A stretch of 64,000 nucleotides of DNA from Acinetobacter radioresistens DSM 6976 = NBRC 102413 = CIP 103788. Lineage in GTDB: Bacteria; Pseudomonadota; Gammaproteobacteria; Pseudomonadales; Moraxellaceae. The stretch's first letter is position 1; each line of letters opens with the position of its first letter. Positions 56,197 to 64,000 of this stretch are shown one piece after another. The stretch lies in assembly GCF_006757745.1 (NCBI RefSeq), contig NZ_AP019740.1, positions 1,116,001-1,180,000 on the forward strand. The letters are read 5' to 3'. The position numbers were made by a program, and so were the translations under genes. The notes below the pieces were generated by a model. It saw only the letters and a list, made by a program, of their open reading frames with translations. It searched no databases and was not told the origin of the DNA.

Positions 56197-57144
56197 ATGT
56201 TTTTTAACAAGAAGGTACTCGCCATTGCCTTGGCCGCTGTGGTTACTGCATGCAGCAATTCTAATATACCTTCTGAAGGTACAACACAAGCGCAGAGTGC
56301 AGATACCTTAAGCTTTAGTAGCAAGGCAGGTAATATTGATGTACCGGCTAATCTTTCAAGAATTGCAGTATTAGATACCAATGCATTAAATACCATTCAT
56401 GAACTAGGAGCAGATGAGAAGGTGGTAGCTTTACCTAAAGGTACACCTTTACCAGCAGTATTAAACAAGTTTAATGACCAAAAATATGCAGATGTCGGTA
56501 CAGTAAAAGAACCGAACCTGGAACGAATTGCAGCCAGCCAGCCACAACTGATCCTGATGAGTGGCCGAATGGAAAATCTGGTTGATCAGATCAAACAGAT
56601 TGCACCTACCTATTTTATTGATATTGACTATAAAGACCAATTTAACTCTTTTAAACAGCAAACACTGAATATTGCTCAAATGGTAGGTAAAACAGCGGAG
56701 GCTGAAAAGGAACTGGCCGAGCTAGAACAGGATATTGCTGAAATTAAGCAAAAGACTAAAGGCAAGACTGCTCTGATCGTGCTGGTTAATAATAATAAAA
56801 TTGCTGCCTATGGCCCGGGTTCACGTTTTGGTAATATCCATGATCTGTACGGTTTCACTCCAGCTGATCCATCTATTAAAGTAGGGTTACATGGCATGGC
56901 AATTTCACATGAATTCATTGCACAGAAAAATCCGGATTATCTATTCGTGATTGACCGCGGCGCAGCTATTACCGACAAGAAGGATGGTGCAAAACATATT
57001 CTGTACAATAATATTGTGAACCAGACCAAAGCTGCTAAAAATGGTCACATTGTATATCTGGATTCAAGCAACTGGTATTTAATGAATGGTGGACTGGGCG
57101 GTATGAAAGATATGCTGAAAGAGGTCGAAACTGCCTTAAACTAA
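56197..57144 (+). CDS. Ferric-siderophore periplasmic binding lipoprotein
   Basis: A 315-residue lipoprotein of the FatB/CeuE/YclQ family: signal peptide with the lipobox VVTAC (Cys19), two Rossmann-like lobes joined by a long helix. ANPDYLFVIDR-like (QKNPDYLFVIDRG) and SNWYLMNGG near the end correspond to CeuE, whose His and Tyr coordinate the iron of short catecholate siderophores; the Tyr is in the WYL motif here, and a His in GLHGM may supply the second ligand. It captures the ferric siderophore in the periplasm for the permeases. No TonB receptor or biosynthesis genes are adjacent. Confidence 0.93.
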   Translation: MFFNKKVLAIALAAVVTACSNSNIPSEGTTQAQSADTLSFSSKAGNIDVPANLSRIAVLDTNALNTIHELGADEKVVALPKGTPLPAVLNKFNDQKYADVGTVKEPNLERIAASQPQLILMSGRMENLVDQIKQIAPTYFIDIDYKDQFNSFKQQTLNIAQMVGKTAEAEKELAELEQDIAEIKQKTKGKTALIVLVNNNKIAAYGPGSRFGNIHDLYGFTPADPSIKVGLHGMAISHEFIAQKNPDYLFVIDRGAAITDKKDGAKHILYNNIVNQTKAAKNGHIVYLDSSNWYLMNGGLGGMKDMLKEVETALN

Positions 57145-57445
57145 GCTGTCTAAATTTAAAGCAAGAGTGCCAGTCAAGTCATCTTCACAAGTTATTTTTA
57201 AAAAGTTAAGTGATAAAAAAGCCCCGCAGTGCGGGGCTTAGTCGTATATAGATCGTGCTATATACTGTATGAGGCTCATCTCAAACTGCCTGCATTAAAA
57301 CATAATTTAAGTTGGCTAGCGAGAATTTTCAGCTAAAAATTATTTTGAAATCGTTGCAAAATGACTTTTGAATTAAAAGGAACAGCTGCATACAAGCTCT
57401 ATCTTATAGAGGCGAAAAATTGACCGATATTTAAGCAAGTCATTT
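57145..57445. other. Intergenic region between importer and MFS gene
   Basis: A 301-bp region between convergent genes; apart from the terminator at 57214-57240, no feature was seen. Confidence 0.45.
57214..57240 (-). terminator. Intrinsic terminator, GC-rich
   Basis: A stem AAGCCCCG / CGGGGCTT with a 5-base loop; the T run lies on the minus strand. It would stop the MFS transcript from the right, and the hairpin may also block the importer transcript, which otherwise has no visible terminator. Confidence 0.8.
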
Positions 57446-58654
57446 TTAACTGGTCTGTAAGAGCTTTTGTTTCTTTTCAACAGCGAAAGCAAATAATAAA
57501 ATAATTAAACCGCCAAGACTGAGCACGAATCCAACCCAGACAGGTGCTAGCCAGCCCATACCATGACTCAGTACCCAACCTCCTAAAAAGGCGCCCAAAG
57601 CATTTGCCAGATTAAAAGCAGAATGGTTCAGGGATGCCGCAACGGCTTGTGCTTCACCAGCAACGTCCATTAGACGGGTTTGTAAAGTTCCACCTAAGCC
57701 CATAACAGTCAGGCCGATGAGAAATAGAGCTAGAAACGCAGTATATAGATCAGAAAGCATAAAACTGGCTAACACGAAAGCTAAAGCTGAACTAACCAGA
57801 ATACCAACAATAGTTTTATTTAAATACCGGTCTGCCAGCCAGCCTGCAACCAGACCGCTAATGACCATTCCTGCTCCCCATATTGCTAATGCTACAGGCA
57901 CCACTTCAATATTTGCGCCAGTATATTCAGTCAGAATGGGTGAAACATAACTATAAACCGAGAACATCCCCCCGAAACCGATTGCACCGACGCCTAGTGT
58001 TAACCACATCTGAACATTTTTAAGTCCGGCCAGTTCTGTCTTGATACTCGCTGTAGCCTGAACCTGAATTTTTGGAATATAGAGTATGACCACTGCTACA
58101 GTTAAAAAAGCAATCAAGGCAGAGAATTCAAAACCGGTTCGCCAGCCAAACTGCTGACCTAGCCAGGTGGCCAAGGGTACGCCAACCACTGTTGCCAGAG
58201 TAAGCCCTAACATCATTTGTGCAACTGCCGAAGCACGACGCGAAGGACCGGCCAGCTCTGCTGCGACCAGAGCACCTACACCAAAATAAGCCCCATGCGG
58301 TAATCCGGCAATAAAACGTGACAGCATGACAGTTTCAGTACTATGCGCTAAAGCAGTTAATCCATTCGCTATCCCATAAAATAGCATTAAACCTATTAAT
58401 AATATTTTACGTGGTATTCGGGCGCCTAAAATCGCGATTACCGGCGCACCAATGGTTACGCCTAGCGCATAAGCACTAATAAAATGCCCGGCAGCTGGAA
58501 CAGAAATGTTGAGATCTGCTGCAATTTCCTGAATCAGGCCCATAGCAACAAACTCAGTCTTACCAATACAAAATCCGCCAAGTGCTAAAGCGAAAATGGC
58601 AAGAAAGAGCGAATAAGATTTTTTTTCGACAGGAGAGTCTTCTATTAGAGGCAT
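57446..58654 (-). CDS. Major facilitator transporter, AraJ/YdhP-like
   Basis: A 402-residue protein with 12 predicted membrane helices, of the drug:H+ antiporter 1 (DHA1) type. GKTEFVAMGLIQEIAADLNIS in helix 1, LSRFIAGLPHGAYFGVGALVAAELAGPSRRASA (cut to show motif region 2-3), and GVPLATWLGQQFGWRTGF (motif C) are typical. Probably exports a sugar, amino acid or drug-like compound; the substrate cannot be read. Single gene. Confidence 0.88.
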   Translation of the reverse strand: MPLIEDSPVEKKSYSLFLAIFALALGGFCIGKTEFVAMGLIQEIAADLNISVPAAGHFISAYALGVTIGAPVIAILGARIPRKILLIGLMLFYGIANGLTALAHSTETVMLSRFIAGLPHGAYFGVGALVAAELAGPSRRASAVAQMMLGLTLATVVGVPLATWLGQQFGWRTGFEFSALIAFLTVAVVILYIPKIQVQATASIKTELAGLKNVQMWLTLGVGAIGFGGMFSVYSYVSPILTEYTGANIEVVPVALAIWGAGMVISGLVAGWLADRYLNKTIVGILVSSALAFVLASFMLSDLYTAFLALFLIGLTVMGLGGTLQTRLMDVAGEAQAVAASLNHSAFNLANALGAFLGGWVLSHGMGWLAPVWVGFVLSLGGLIILLFAFAVEKKQKLLQTS

Positions 58655-59006
58655 AACTACTTAAAAAAATAACAAGAACGCGAATTATAAGGAAAAATAG
58701 GTAAAAAATATAAAAAAATAAAAAATCACTTCATATTTAGGTACTATTTTATCTATATATGAGAGTTTATTAATGAGTTTGATCAAGTGAGTAGGGAACT
58801 ATTAAGTATTTAACGTATCTAACAGAAATATAAGCAAATTAGTTCGAGTTGGAGAAACATGCTAAACCAAATTTGATTTTTAATTAGTCAAAATAAAACT
58901 CTATAAAAACTTAAACTAAACAAGCTGATACATAAAGAACTTTCAACTAGTCGCATACTGAGGCTAGAACTTACGAAATAAATGATAAAGAAAATCAGGA
59001 AACCAG
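58655..59006. promoter_or_regulatory. Divergent MFS / gltS promoter region
   Basis: A 352-bp AT-rich region between divergent genes. It must hold both promoters; no regulator site was assigned and no coding frame was seen. Confidence 0.4.
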
Positions 59007-60233
59007 ATGAATTATCAAATCGATGCTTTTGGAACCTTGGTATTAGCTGTACTGGTCCTGTTATTGGGCCGGTTTTTGATTCAAAGAATTAATTTCTTGA
59101 GACAGTATAATATTCCTGAACCAGTAGTAGGCGGCTTGATTGCTGCGCTTATTGCTTACCTGCTCCATAATTTTCTTAATATGAGTGTAAATTTTGACAG
59201 TAATGTACAGAATATTTTTATGCTCATGTTTTTCTCGTCAATCGGTTTGAGCGCGAGTTTAGTCAAACTGAAGAAGGGCGGCGGGGCCTTGCTGGTATTT
59301 CTGGTTTGTGTAGCTTTCTATGTACTTGTACAAAATGCAATTGGCATGAGTCTGGCAACTTTATTAGGACTTGACCCGCTCATCGGCTTGATTGCCGGAT
59401 CAATTACTTTAACAGGTGGTCATGGAACAGCAGGTGCCTGGGGAGAGATTCTGGAAACCGAATATGGCATTCAGGGAGCGATTGTGCTCGGTATGGCCAG
59501 TGCGACATTTGGTCTTATTATTGGGGGAGTGATGGGTGGTCCGGTCGCTAAATTTCTAATCCGGCGTCATCAACTGGCAGAAGAAATTCCCTATAACCAG
59601 CGTGATGATGAAACACCTCCTGGGCTTGAAACAGATGTTGCGCCGTTCGAGTATCCACGTAAAACCCGATTGATTACTGCCAGTAATGCAGTGACTACGC
59701 TTGGTATGTTTGCCTTCTGTATTTATGCTGCTAACTGGATGACTGATATCAGTGCAGGACAATGGTTTGAACTGCCTACTTTTGTTTGGGCGCTGGCCAC
59801 AGGAGTATTGCTGCGTAATATTCTGGAAAATGTTTTTAAAGTAAATATTTTTGATCGGGCTATTGATGTATTTGGCAATGCTTCATTATCTGTTTTTCTG
59901 GCAATTGCTTTGCTATCACTTCAACTCTGGTTACTGGCAGATCTGGCAGGCGCCCTGGTTGTAATACTCATTGCGCAAACAGCAGGGCTTGCCTTATTTA
60001 CTATTTTTGTGACTTACCGCTTTATGGGTAAAAATTATGATGCTGCGGTTTTAAGTGCAGGGCATTGTGGTTTCGGTATGGGGGCTACACCTACAGCCAT
60101 TGCCAATATTCAGGCAGTCACCAATACTTATGGCCCATCACACAAGGCTTTTCTAGTAGTACCATTATGTGGAGCATTTTTTGTTGATATTATTAATGCA
60201 GTGGTAATTCAGGGCATATTATCTTTTTTCTAA
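59007..60233 (+). CDS. gltS: Sodium/glutamate symporter GltS
   Basis: Takes up glutamate with sodium across the inner membrane. The 408 residues form two inverted repeats of five helices, each with the re-entrant motif; TLTGGHGTAGAWG near residue 134-146 and SAGHCGFGMGATPTAIAN near 350-367 are the two signature loops. AAACCAG precedes the ATG weakly. Own terminator, so monocistronic. Confidence 0.96.
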   Translation: MNYQIDAFGTLVLAVLVLLLGRFLIQRINFLRQYNIPEPVVGGLIAALIAYLLHNFLNMSVNFDSNVQNIFMLMFFSSIGLSASLVKLKKGGGALLVFLVCVAFYVLVQNAIGMSLATLLGLDPLIGLIAGSITLTGGHGTAGAWGEILETEYGIQGAIVLGMASATFGLIIGGVMGGPVAKFLIRRHQLAEEIPYNQRDDETPPGLETDVAPFEYPRKTRLITASNAVTTLGMFAFCIYAANWMTDISAGQWFELPTFVWALATGVLLRNILENVFKVNIFDRAIDVFGNASLSVFLAIALLSLQLWLLADLAGALVVILIAQTAGLALFTIFVTYRFMGKNYDAAVLSAGHCGFGMGATPTAIANIQAVTNTYGPSHKAFLVVPLCGAFFVDIINAVVIQGILSFF

Positions 60234-60242
60234 TTTTCATTT

Positions 60243-60277
60243 AAAAAATAGACCTAATTTAAAGGTCTATTTTTTAT
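60243..60277 (+). terminator. Intrinsic terminator after gltS
   Basis: A 12-bp stem AAAAATAGACCT / AGGTCTATTTTT with a 7-base loop, followed by TTA; ten bases after the gltS stop. Confidence 0.88.
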
Positions 60278-60602
60278 ATTCAGTATACGCAGACTATAAA
60301 TTCAAACCCAAAAGCATATAGCAACTGACAGGCCAGTTGATATCAAATCTCTTTTAATAATTTATAGGTTTTTATAGGCATTTAACTGGTATATAAAGAT
60401 TATAGGGTTAGCATTAAACTATTATGATCGGCTTGCTTTAAAGATAGGAATGATTATTTACCTTTATAAAATAAGCTATTAACTTAGGTAAATTAGTAGA
60501 TTTCAATATAATGGGAAGGGCGAGAGAAAGTTAAATATTCTATCTTATTTAATTTCTTAACAGCTTGAAAATATAAAAAAAATAAGTGTAATACTGTCTG
60601 AA

Positions 60603-60767
60603 TTAAAAAACCTTCATAAAAAATAAAATAGCCAATTGTAAACAGGCTAAAGCTGGCATCAATCTGATTTTTCTGCTTGTTATCTTCAACCGGCTGAGTT
60701 TTTTCCAGAAATCTATTCTGGTCAGTTTTTCCTTGTCCATAGTCTTTTTCTGCAAATTAATATTCAT
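60603..60767 (-). CDS. Possible small membrane peptide (54 residues)
   Basis: A frame from ATG 60767 (MNINLQKKTMDKEKL) with AAGG at a normal distance upstream. The middle is strongly basic and the C-terminus hydrophobic (MPALACLQLAILFFMKVF), like a small membrane-anchored protein. No family was recognised and the hydrophobic end may be a chance feature of AT-rich DNA. Confidence 0.3.
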   Translation of the reverse strand: MNINLQKKTMDKEKLTRIDFWKKLSRLKITSRKIRLMPALACLQLAILFFMKVF

Positions 60768-60906
60768 ATTTTGCCTTGGTACCCGAGTAGTCAAGAATAT
60801 TGGCTTAATAAAATATTCATCCTAATTTTTATGGGTAAAATTAACTTATTTAAGAATAATAAAGAAAAGTTATAATTGAGTAAAACTAATTAAATTCATG
60901 GTATAT

Positions 60907-60919
60907 TGAATTTAATTCA
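60907..60919 (+). promoter_or_regulatory. Consensus MetR box upstream of metR
   Basis: TGAATTTAATTCA is an exact match to the MetR consensus TGAA-N5-TTCA, 23 bp before the metR start codon. A mirror motif TTCATGGTATATTGAA lies at about 60895-60910. The site suggests autoregulation of metR. Confidence 0.7.
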
Positions 60920-60942
60920 TTTGAACATTTTAAGTTTAATTT

Positions 60943-61860
60943 ATGCTTGAGATCCGTCACTTAAAAACTTTACTGGCTTTACGTGAACATGGTTCGCTGG
61001 TGGCTGCTGCTAATGATTTATGCCTTACGCCGTCAGCAATTTCTCATCAGTTAAAGGAACTGGATCACTGGTATGGAACTGAAGTAGTAAATCGCCGAAG
61101 CCGCCCTGTAACTTTTTCTAATGTTGGGCAACGCCTGTTACGACTGGCAGATGATGTTCTGCCACAGATACAACTTGCACAAAGTGATATAACTCGTATT
61201 GTTCATGGACAAACTGGGCGTATTATATTTTCTTCAGAATGTCATAGCTGTTTCGACTGGCTAATGCCACTTCTCAACCAGTATCGTCATCAGTACCCAG
61301 ATGTAGATCTGGATTTTGCTTCCGGCTTTGAAGCTAACCCTCATGAACTTTTGCAAACTGCCGAGTTTGATCTGTTAATTACAGCTGATCCGATTGCTCT
61401 AAAAGGGGTGGAGTATTTTCCAATTTTTGAGTATGAATCTCGTCTTGTGCTTGCCAGTACCCATCCACTGGTCCGTGTTGAGCAAATTACGATACAGCAG
61501 CTGGCTGAGGAAACCTTGATTACTTATCCGGTTGATAAACATCGGCTGGATATTATGGCAAAACTGTTTATTCCTGCCAATATTCAGCCCAAACACATCC
61601 GTACTACCGATCTGACCCAGATGCTGATTCAGCTGGTTGCCAGCGGACGCGGTATAGCAGCTTTACCAGACTGGGTGGTCAATGAATATGAACAGAAAGG
61701 CTGGGTCATCAGCCGTCGTCTGGAATGTGCGGGAGAGAAAGGCCTGAGACGGACTTTATATGCGGGTTATCGTACTGAAGAGAAGGAAAAGGACTATTTT
61801 GCAGGCTTTTTAAAACAGTTGCAGAAATTCTCTCATCAGCGTACACATTATTATATGTAA
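60943..61860 (+). CDS. metR: LysR-type regulator MetR
   Basis: A 305-residue LysR-type regulator that activates methionine synthesis genes with homocysteine as co-effector. The N-terminus MLEIRHLKTLLALREHGSL and the helix-turn-helix AANDLCLTPSAISHQLKEL are MetR-like, and SSECHSCFDWLMPLL, LITYPVDKHRLD and GIAALPDWVV match MetR segments known from E. coli. The gene is not next to metE here, so its main target lies elsewhere. A consensus MetR box precedes it. Confidence 0.9.
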   Translation: MLEIRHLKTLLALREHGSLVAAANDLCLTPSAISHQLKELDHWYGTEVVNRRSRPVTFSNVGQRLLRLADDVLPQIQLAQSDITRIVHGQTGRIIFSSECHSCFDWLMPLLNQYRHQYPDVDLDFASGFEANPHELLQTAEFDLLITADPIALKGVEYFPIFEYESRLVLASTHPLVRVEQITIQQLAEETLITYPVDKHRLDIMAKLFIPANIQPKHIRTTDLTQMLIQLVASGRGIAALPDWVVNEYEQKGWVISRRLECAGEKGLRRTLYAGYRTEEKEKDYFAGFLKQLQKFSHQRTHYYM

Positions 61861-61873
61861 GTTAACTTCATGT

Positions 61874-62329
61874 TTAAGATGTACCAATAATAATAGATAA
61901 CAGGCCTGCTGCAATTAGTGGGCCGACCGGTACGCCACGTAATACCGCTACACCGGCAACTGTTCCAATTAACAGACCAGCCACGACATCTGGCTGGTTA
62001 GACATCAGTTTTACACCGCGTCCACCGAGCCACGCTACCAGTAACCCGATTCCAATTGCCAGTAATGATTTCAAACTTAGAAAAGATTTTAAAATACTTT
62101 CGCCTGGAATTTTACCGCTAGCGATCGGCGTAAGCACACCAATAGTTAAAATAATAATACCAATATTTAAACCATGTTGCTGAAGATAGGGGAAAAACTG
62201 CTCTAGTGGCGTCATTTTGAAAACAATCAGTATCCCGGCTGCAATAGTGACAGCAGTATTATGACTAAAAATACCACAAGCCAACAAAACCAAAAGAACC
62301 ATCAGGTTTACATCAAGTTGGGACATCAT
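61874..62329 (-). CDS. DUF441 (UPF0756) membrane protein
   Basis: A 151-residue protein with four membrane segments, of the YeaL/UPF0756 family of unknown function. [16 protein letters not shown] and [38 protein letters not shown] (shown in part) are the family signature blocks. Start codon choice among ATG 62329, ATG 62326 and TTG 62335 is uncertain, with no clear Shine-Dalgarno. It converges on metR with only 13 bp between stops. Confidence 0.88.
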   Translation of the reverse strand: MMSQLDVNLMVLLVLLACGIFSHNTAVTIAAGILIVFKMTPLEQFFPYLQQHGLNIGIIILTIGVLTPIASGKIPGESILKSFLSLKSLLAIGIGLLVAWLGGRGVKLMSNQPDVVAGLLIGTVAGVAVLRGVPVGPLIAAGLLSIIIGTS

Positions 62330-62468
62330 AAGCAAGTCAAACGTTGGGAGAAACGGACTGCCATTGTACTCTCTTTCCTTAAAGGCGCTAGGGCAGGTTA
62401 ATGCTTGAGAAACGCAAGTAACTAAGACAGATCGCTAATATCAACTATGCTGTATTTAACTAAATACT

Positions 62469-62474
62469 TTAAAA
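62469..62474. repeat. Left 6-bp target duplication of IS982 element
   Basis: TTAAAA before the left inverted repeat, identical to 63449-63454 after the right one. Because the flank and IS ends are both A-rich, the exact duplication length is uncertain by a base or two. Confidence 0.7.
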
Positions 62475-63448
62475 ACCCGAATCGCGGATAAGAAATTGAC
62501 TTGAAAAATAAGAGGACTAGAGCCATCAGTTAAGTTACCACACCAAACTCACAACTCTAGTCCTGATGTTCGATAGTACCGAATTATTCTGCATAATTGA
62601 TGATTTTTTTCTTAAATTTGAAGCAACTTATTGGGAGTTTCTCAAACAAAACCGTGGTTCCTTAAGAATCAGAACTGCTCAACTTACAATTTCAGAAATC
62701 TGCTTTATTGCCATTTGGTACAAATGCTCTCATTTCAATAATTTCAAAGCCTTTTTCACCTGGTTAAAAGAAGATAAAAGCCATTTATTTAAGTACTTGC
62801 CTTGCTATCAAAGGATGATTCATCTGATCAATATGCATGAATTAGCCCTACACGCTTTACATGTGGCACTGATGAAAGGCCAAGGTACACAATATTTATG
62901 GATTGATTCAACAACTCTGCCAGTTTGTAAAACTCAACGTATTCAGCATCATAAATCATTAGTCCAAATTGCATCACGTGGTAGAAGCTCAATGGGCTGG
63001 TTTTATGGCTGTAAATTACATATTGCGATGAATCAATTTGGTGAAATTGCCTGTTCTGCTTTATCGAATGGACATGTTGCTGACATAAAAATGGTTGAGC
63101 AATTGGTTGCTGGTATAGAAGCAAAACTTTACGGGGATCGAGGTTACATCAGCCAAGAATTAAAAATTAGATTGAAATATCAAGGTATTGATTTAATTAA
63201 TTATCATCGAAAGAATATGCAGGCTATTCAACTTTGTGCATCAGATGAATATCACCTAAGACAACGCAATAAGATAGAAACATTATTCAGTTTATTGAAG
63301 GGGCAATACAATTTAGTGACGAGTAAAGCACGTAGTCTTCATGGATTTCTGAGTGGAATTTACGCCTCACTATGTGCATATCAACTCACTCATCAAAATA
63401 AGCCAACAATTCAAATTAAGGAATCATCGGCTTAAGCAGGATTCGGGT
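62475..63448 (+). mobile_element. IS982-family insertion sequence, 974 bp
   Basis: One transposase gene between inverted repeats starting ACCCGAATC at the left and, reverse-complemented, ACCCGAATC at the right, with weaker similarity further in (about 14 of 18). Candidate 6-bp direct repeats flank it. It lies between the DUF441 gene and the rsuA-like gene and interrupts no recognisable gene. Confidence 0.88.
62566..63435 (+). CDS. IS982-family transposase
   Basis: A 289-residue DDE transposase, full length. Asp114 in YLWIDSTTLPV, Asp191 in LYGDRGYIS and Glu238 in RNKIETLFSLLK form the triad; the DRGY motif and the final KSARSLHGFLSGIYASL-like stretch (TSKARSLHGFLSGIYASLC) are typical of IS982. 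No frameshift is seen, so the element may be active. Confidence 0.95.
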   Translation: MFDSTELFCIIDDFFLKFEATYWEFLKQNRGSLRIRTAQLTISEICFIAIWYKCSHFNNFKAFFTWLKEDKSHLFKYLPCYQRMIHLINMHELALHALHVALMKGQGTQYLWIDSTTLPVCKTQRIQHHKSLVQIASRGRSSMGWFYGCKLHIAMNQFGEIACSALSNGHVADIKMVEQLVAGIEAKLYGDRGYISQELKIRLKYQGIDLINYHRKNMQAIQLCASDEYHLRQRNKIETLFSLLKGQYNLVTSKARSLHGFLSGIYASLCAYQLTHQNKPTIQIKESSA

Positions 63449-63698
63449 TTAAAAGGCTATAAATATTTTAAAAATAGAGGAAGCTCTGCCTAAATTTCAA
63501 TATTTTCAATAAAAAATTTTAACTTATATGCTTCACTCTCCAATAGTTACGATCTGCTACTTTTCATATTGTTTGAGGTATCAAAAAAGAAAATAATAAG
63601 TTATTTATTTTATTTACCACAAGAGAGCAGATAACAATCATCAGCGCATTCTTGGTGGAACTTAGCTAAAATAAACCGATTATTTTGGAGAATATCTC

Positions 63699-64000
63699 AT
63701 GTTGCTGGAAAAAATATTGCAATCTCAAGGTTTTGGTTCACGAAAATATTGCCAGCAACTGATTAAAAGTGGAGCAATTAGTATAAATCACGAAATTTGT
63801 GTAGATACTAAAGCAAAATTTGACCTGAAAAATTTTACTTTTAAGGTACATGGTGAAGAGTTTGAATATCGGGAAAAAGTATATATCGCATTAAATAAGC
63901 CACAAGGTTATGAATGTTCTCATCAGGCCCAATACCATTTTAGTGTATTTGATTTATTTGATCCCACTCTCCTTAATCGTGGAATCCAGTGTGTAGGCCG
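63699..64000 (+). CDS. rsuA: RsuA-like 16S rRNA pseudouridine synthase (3' partial)
   Basis: The frame starts at ATG 63699 after TTGGAG and runs off the window end. Residues 1-60 are an S4-type RNA-binding domain (MLLEKILQSQGFGSRKYCQQ). The synthase domain opens with VYIALNKPQGYECSHQA, the RsuA-type NKPxGy motif, and the last residues reach the CVGR that should lead to the catalytic RLDxDTTG motif just outside the window. It would make pseudouridine 516 of 16S rRNA. Confidence 0.88.
   Translation, partial: MLLEKILQSQGFGSRKYCQQLIKSGAISINHEICVDTKAKFDLKNFTFKVHGEEFEYREKVYIALNKPQGYECSHQAQYHFSVFDLFDPTLLNRGIQCVG

Larger units (their letters stand above)
60278..60942. other. AT-rich intergenic region
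   Basis: A 665-bp region with one doubtful small frame on the minus strand (60603-60767) and the MetR box just before metR. Nothing else was seen. Confidence 0.45.

Overview
The window looks like a chromosomal segment of an Acinetobacter species (Moraxellaceae, Gammaproteobacteria). This is inferred from the AT-rich base composition, the gene order rpsF-rpsR-rplI-dnaB without priB, a short BLUF protein resembling Acinetobacter BlsA, glycine-zipper lipoprotein-like paralogs, very long TamA and TamB proteins, and IS256- and IS982-type insertion sequences. No rRNA, tRNA, CRISPR array or prophage was seen.

Layout. 1-3.1 kb: tail of a circularly permuted ATP-grasp gene, an alpha-E gene, an Anbu-type proteasome homolog and a BLUF photoreceptor. 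3.1-7.6 kb (minus): alr, dnaB and the ribosomal operon rpsF-rpsR-rplI. 7.8-12.7 kb (minus): the complete cytochrome bo3 oxidase operon cyoABCDE. 13-17 kb: an accessory, AT-rich stretch with a GYF/RDD membrane protein, a predicted cysteine amidase-like hydrolase, and a small membrane-protein gene cut by an IS256-family element. 17.1-20.5 kb: divergent ppsA and ppsR, which control PEP synthase activity. 20.6-25.4 kb: an exported unknown, a flavin-monooxygenase fragment behind a diiron ferritin-like gene broken by a stop codon, a luciferase-like oxidoreductase and two glycine-zipper paralogs. 25.8-27.7 kb: prfA-prmC, translation termination. 28-33 kb: an AraC regulator divergent from an SDR, acyl-CoA dehydrogenase and acyl-CoA ligase set. 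33-38.9 kb: a general stress flavin protein, a MoeB/ThiF-like enzyme, an ABC1 kinase, folB, a degenerate folK-like gene, coq7 and an LplT-like carrier. 39-46.4 kb: tamA-tamB. 46.5-50.5 kb: a small membrane protein, a small lipoprotein and acnB. 50.6-52.5 kb: an AT-rich insert with a PD-(D/E)XK nuclease-like gene. 52.6-57.1 kb: an Lrp-type regulator and a complete ferric-siderophore ABC importer with a candidate Fur box. 57.4-64 kb: an MFS exporter, gltS, metR with a consensus MetR box, a DUF441 membrane protein, an IS982-family element and the start of an rsuA-like pseudouridine synthase.

Most of the window is ordinary core genome. The parts most worth a second look are the lesions that can be read precisely: an IS256 insertion whose removal restores a tail-anchored small protein, and a single nonsense codon in a diiron gene next to a headless monooxygenase. 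Others are the nuclease island, the amidase-like gene, the unusually enlarged TamA, the degenerate FolK and the Anbu cluster. No clear new multi-gene system could be demonstrated from sequence alone.
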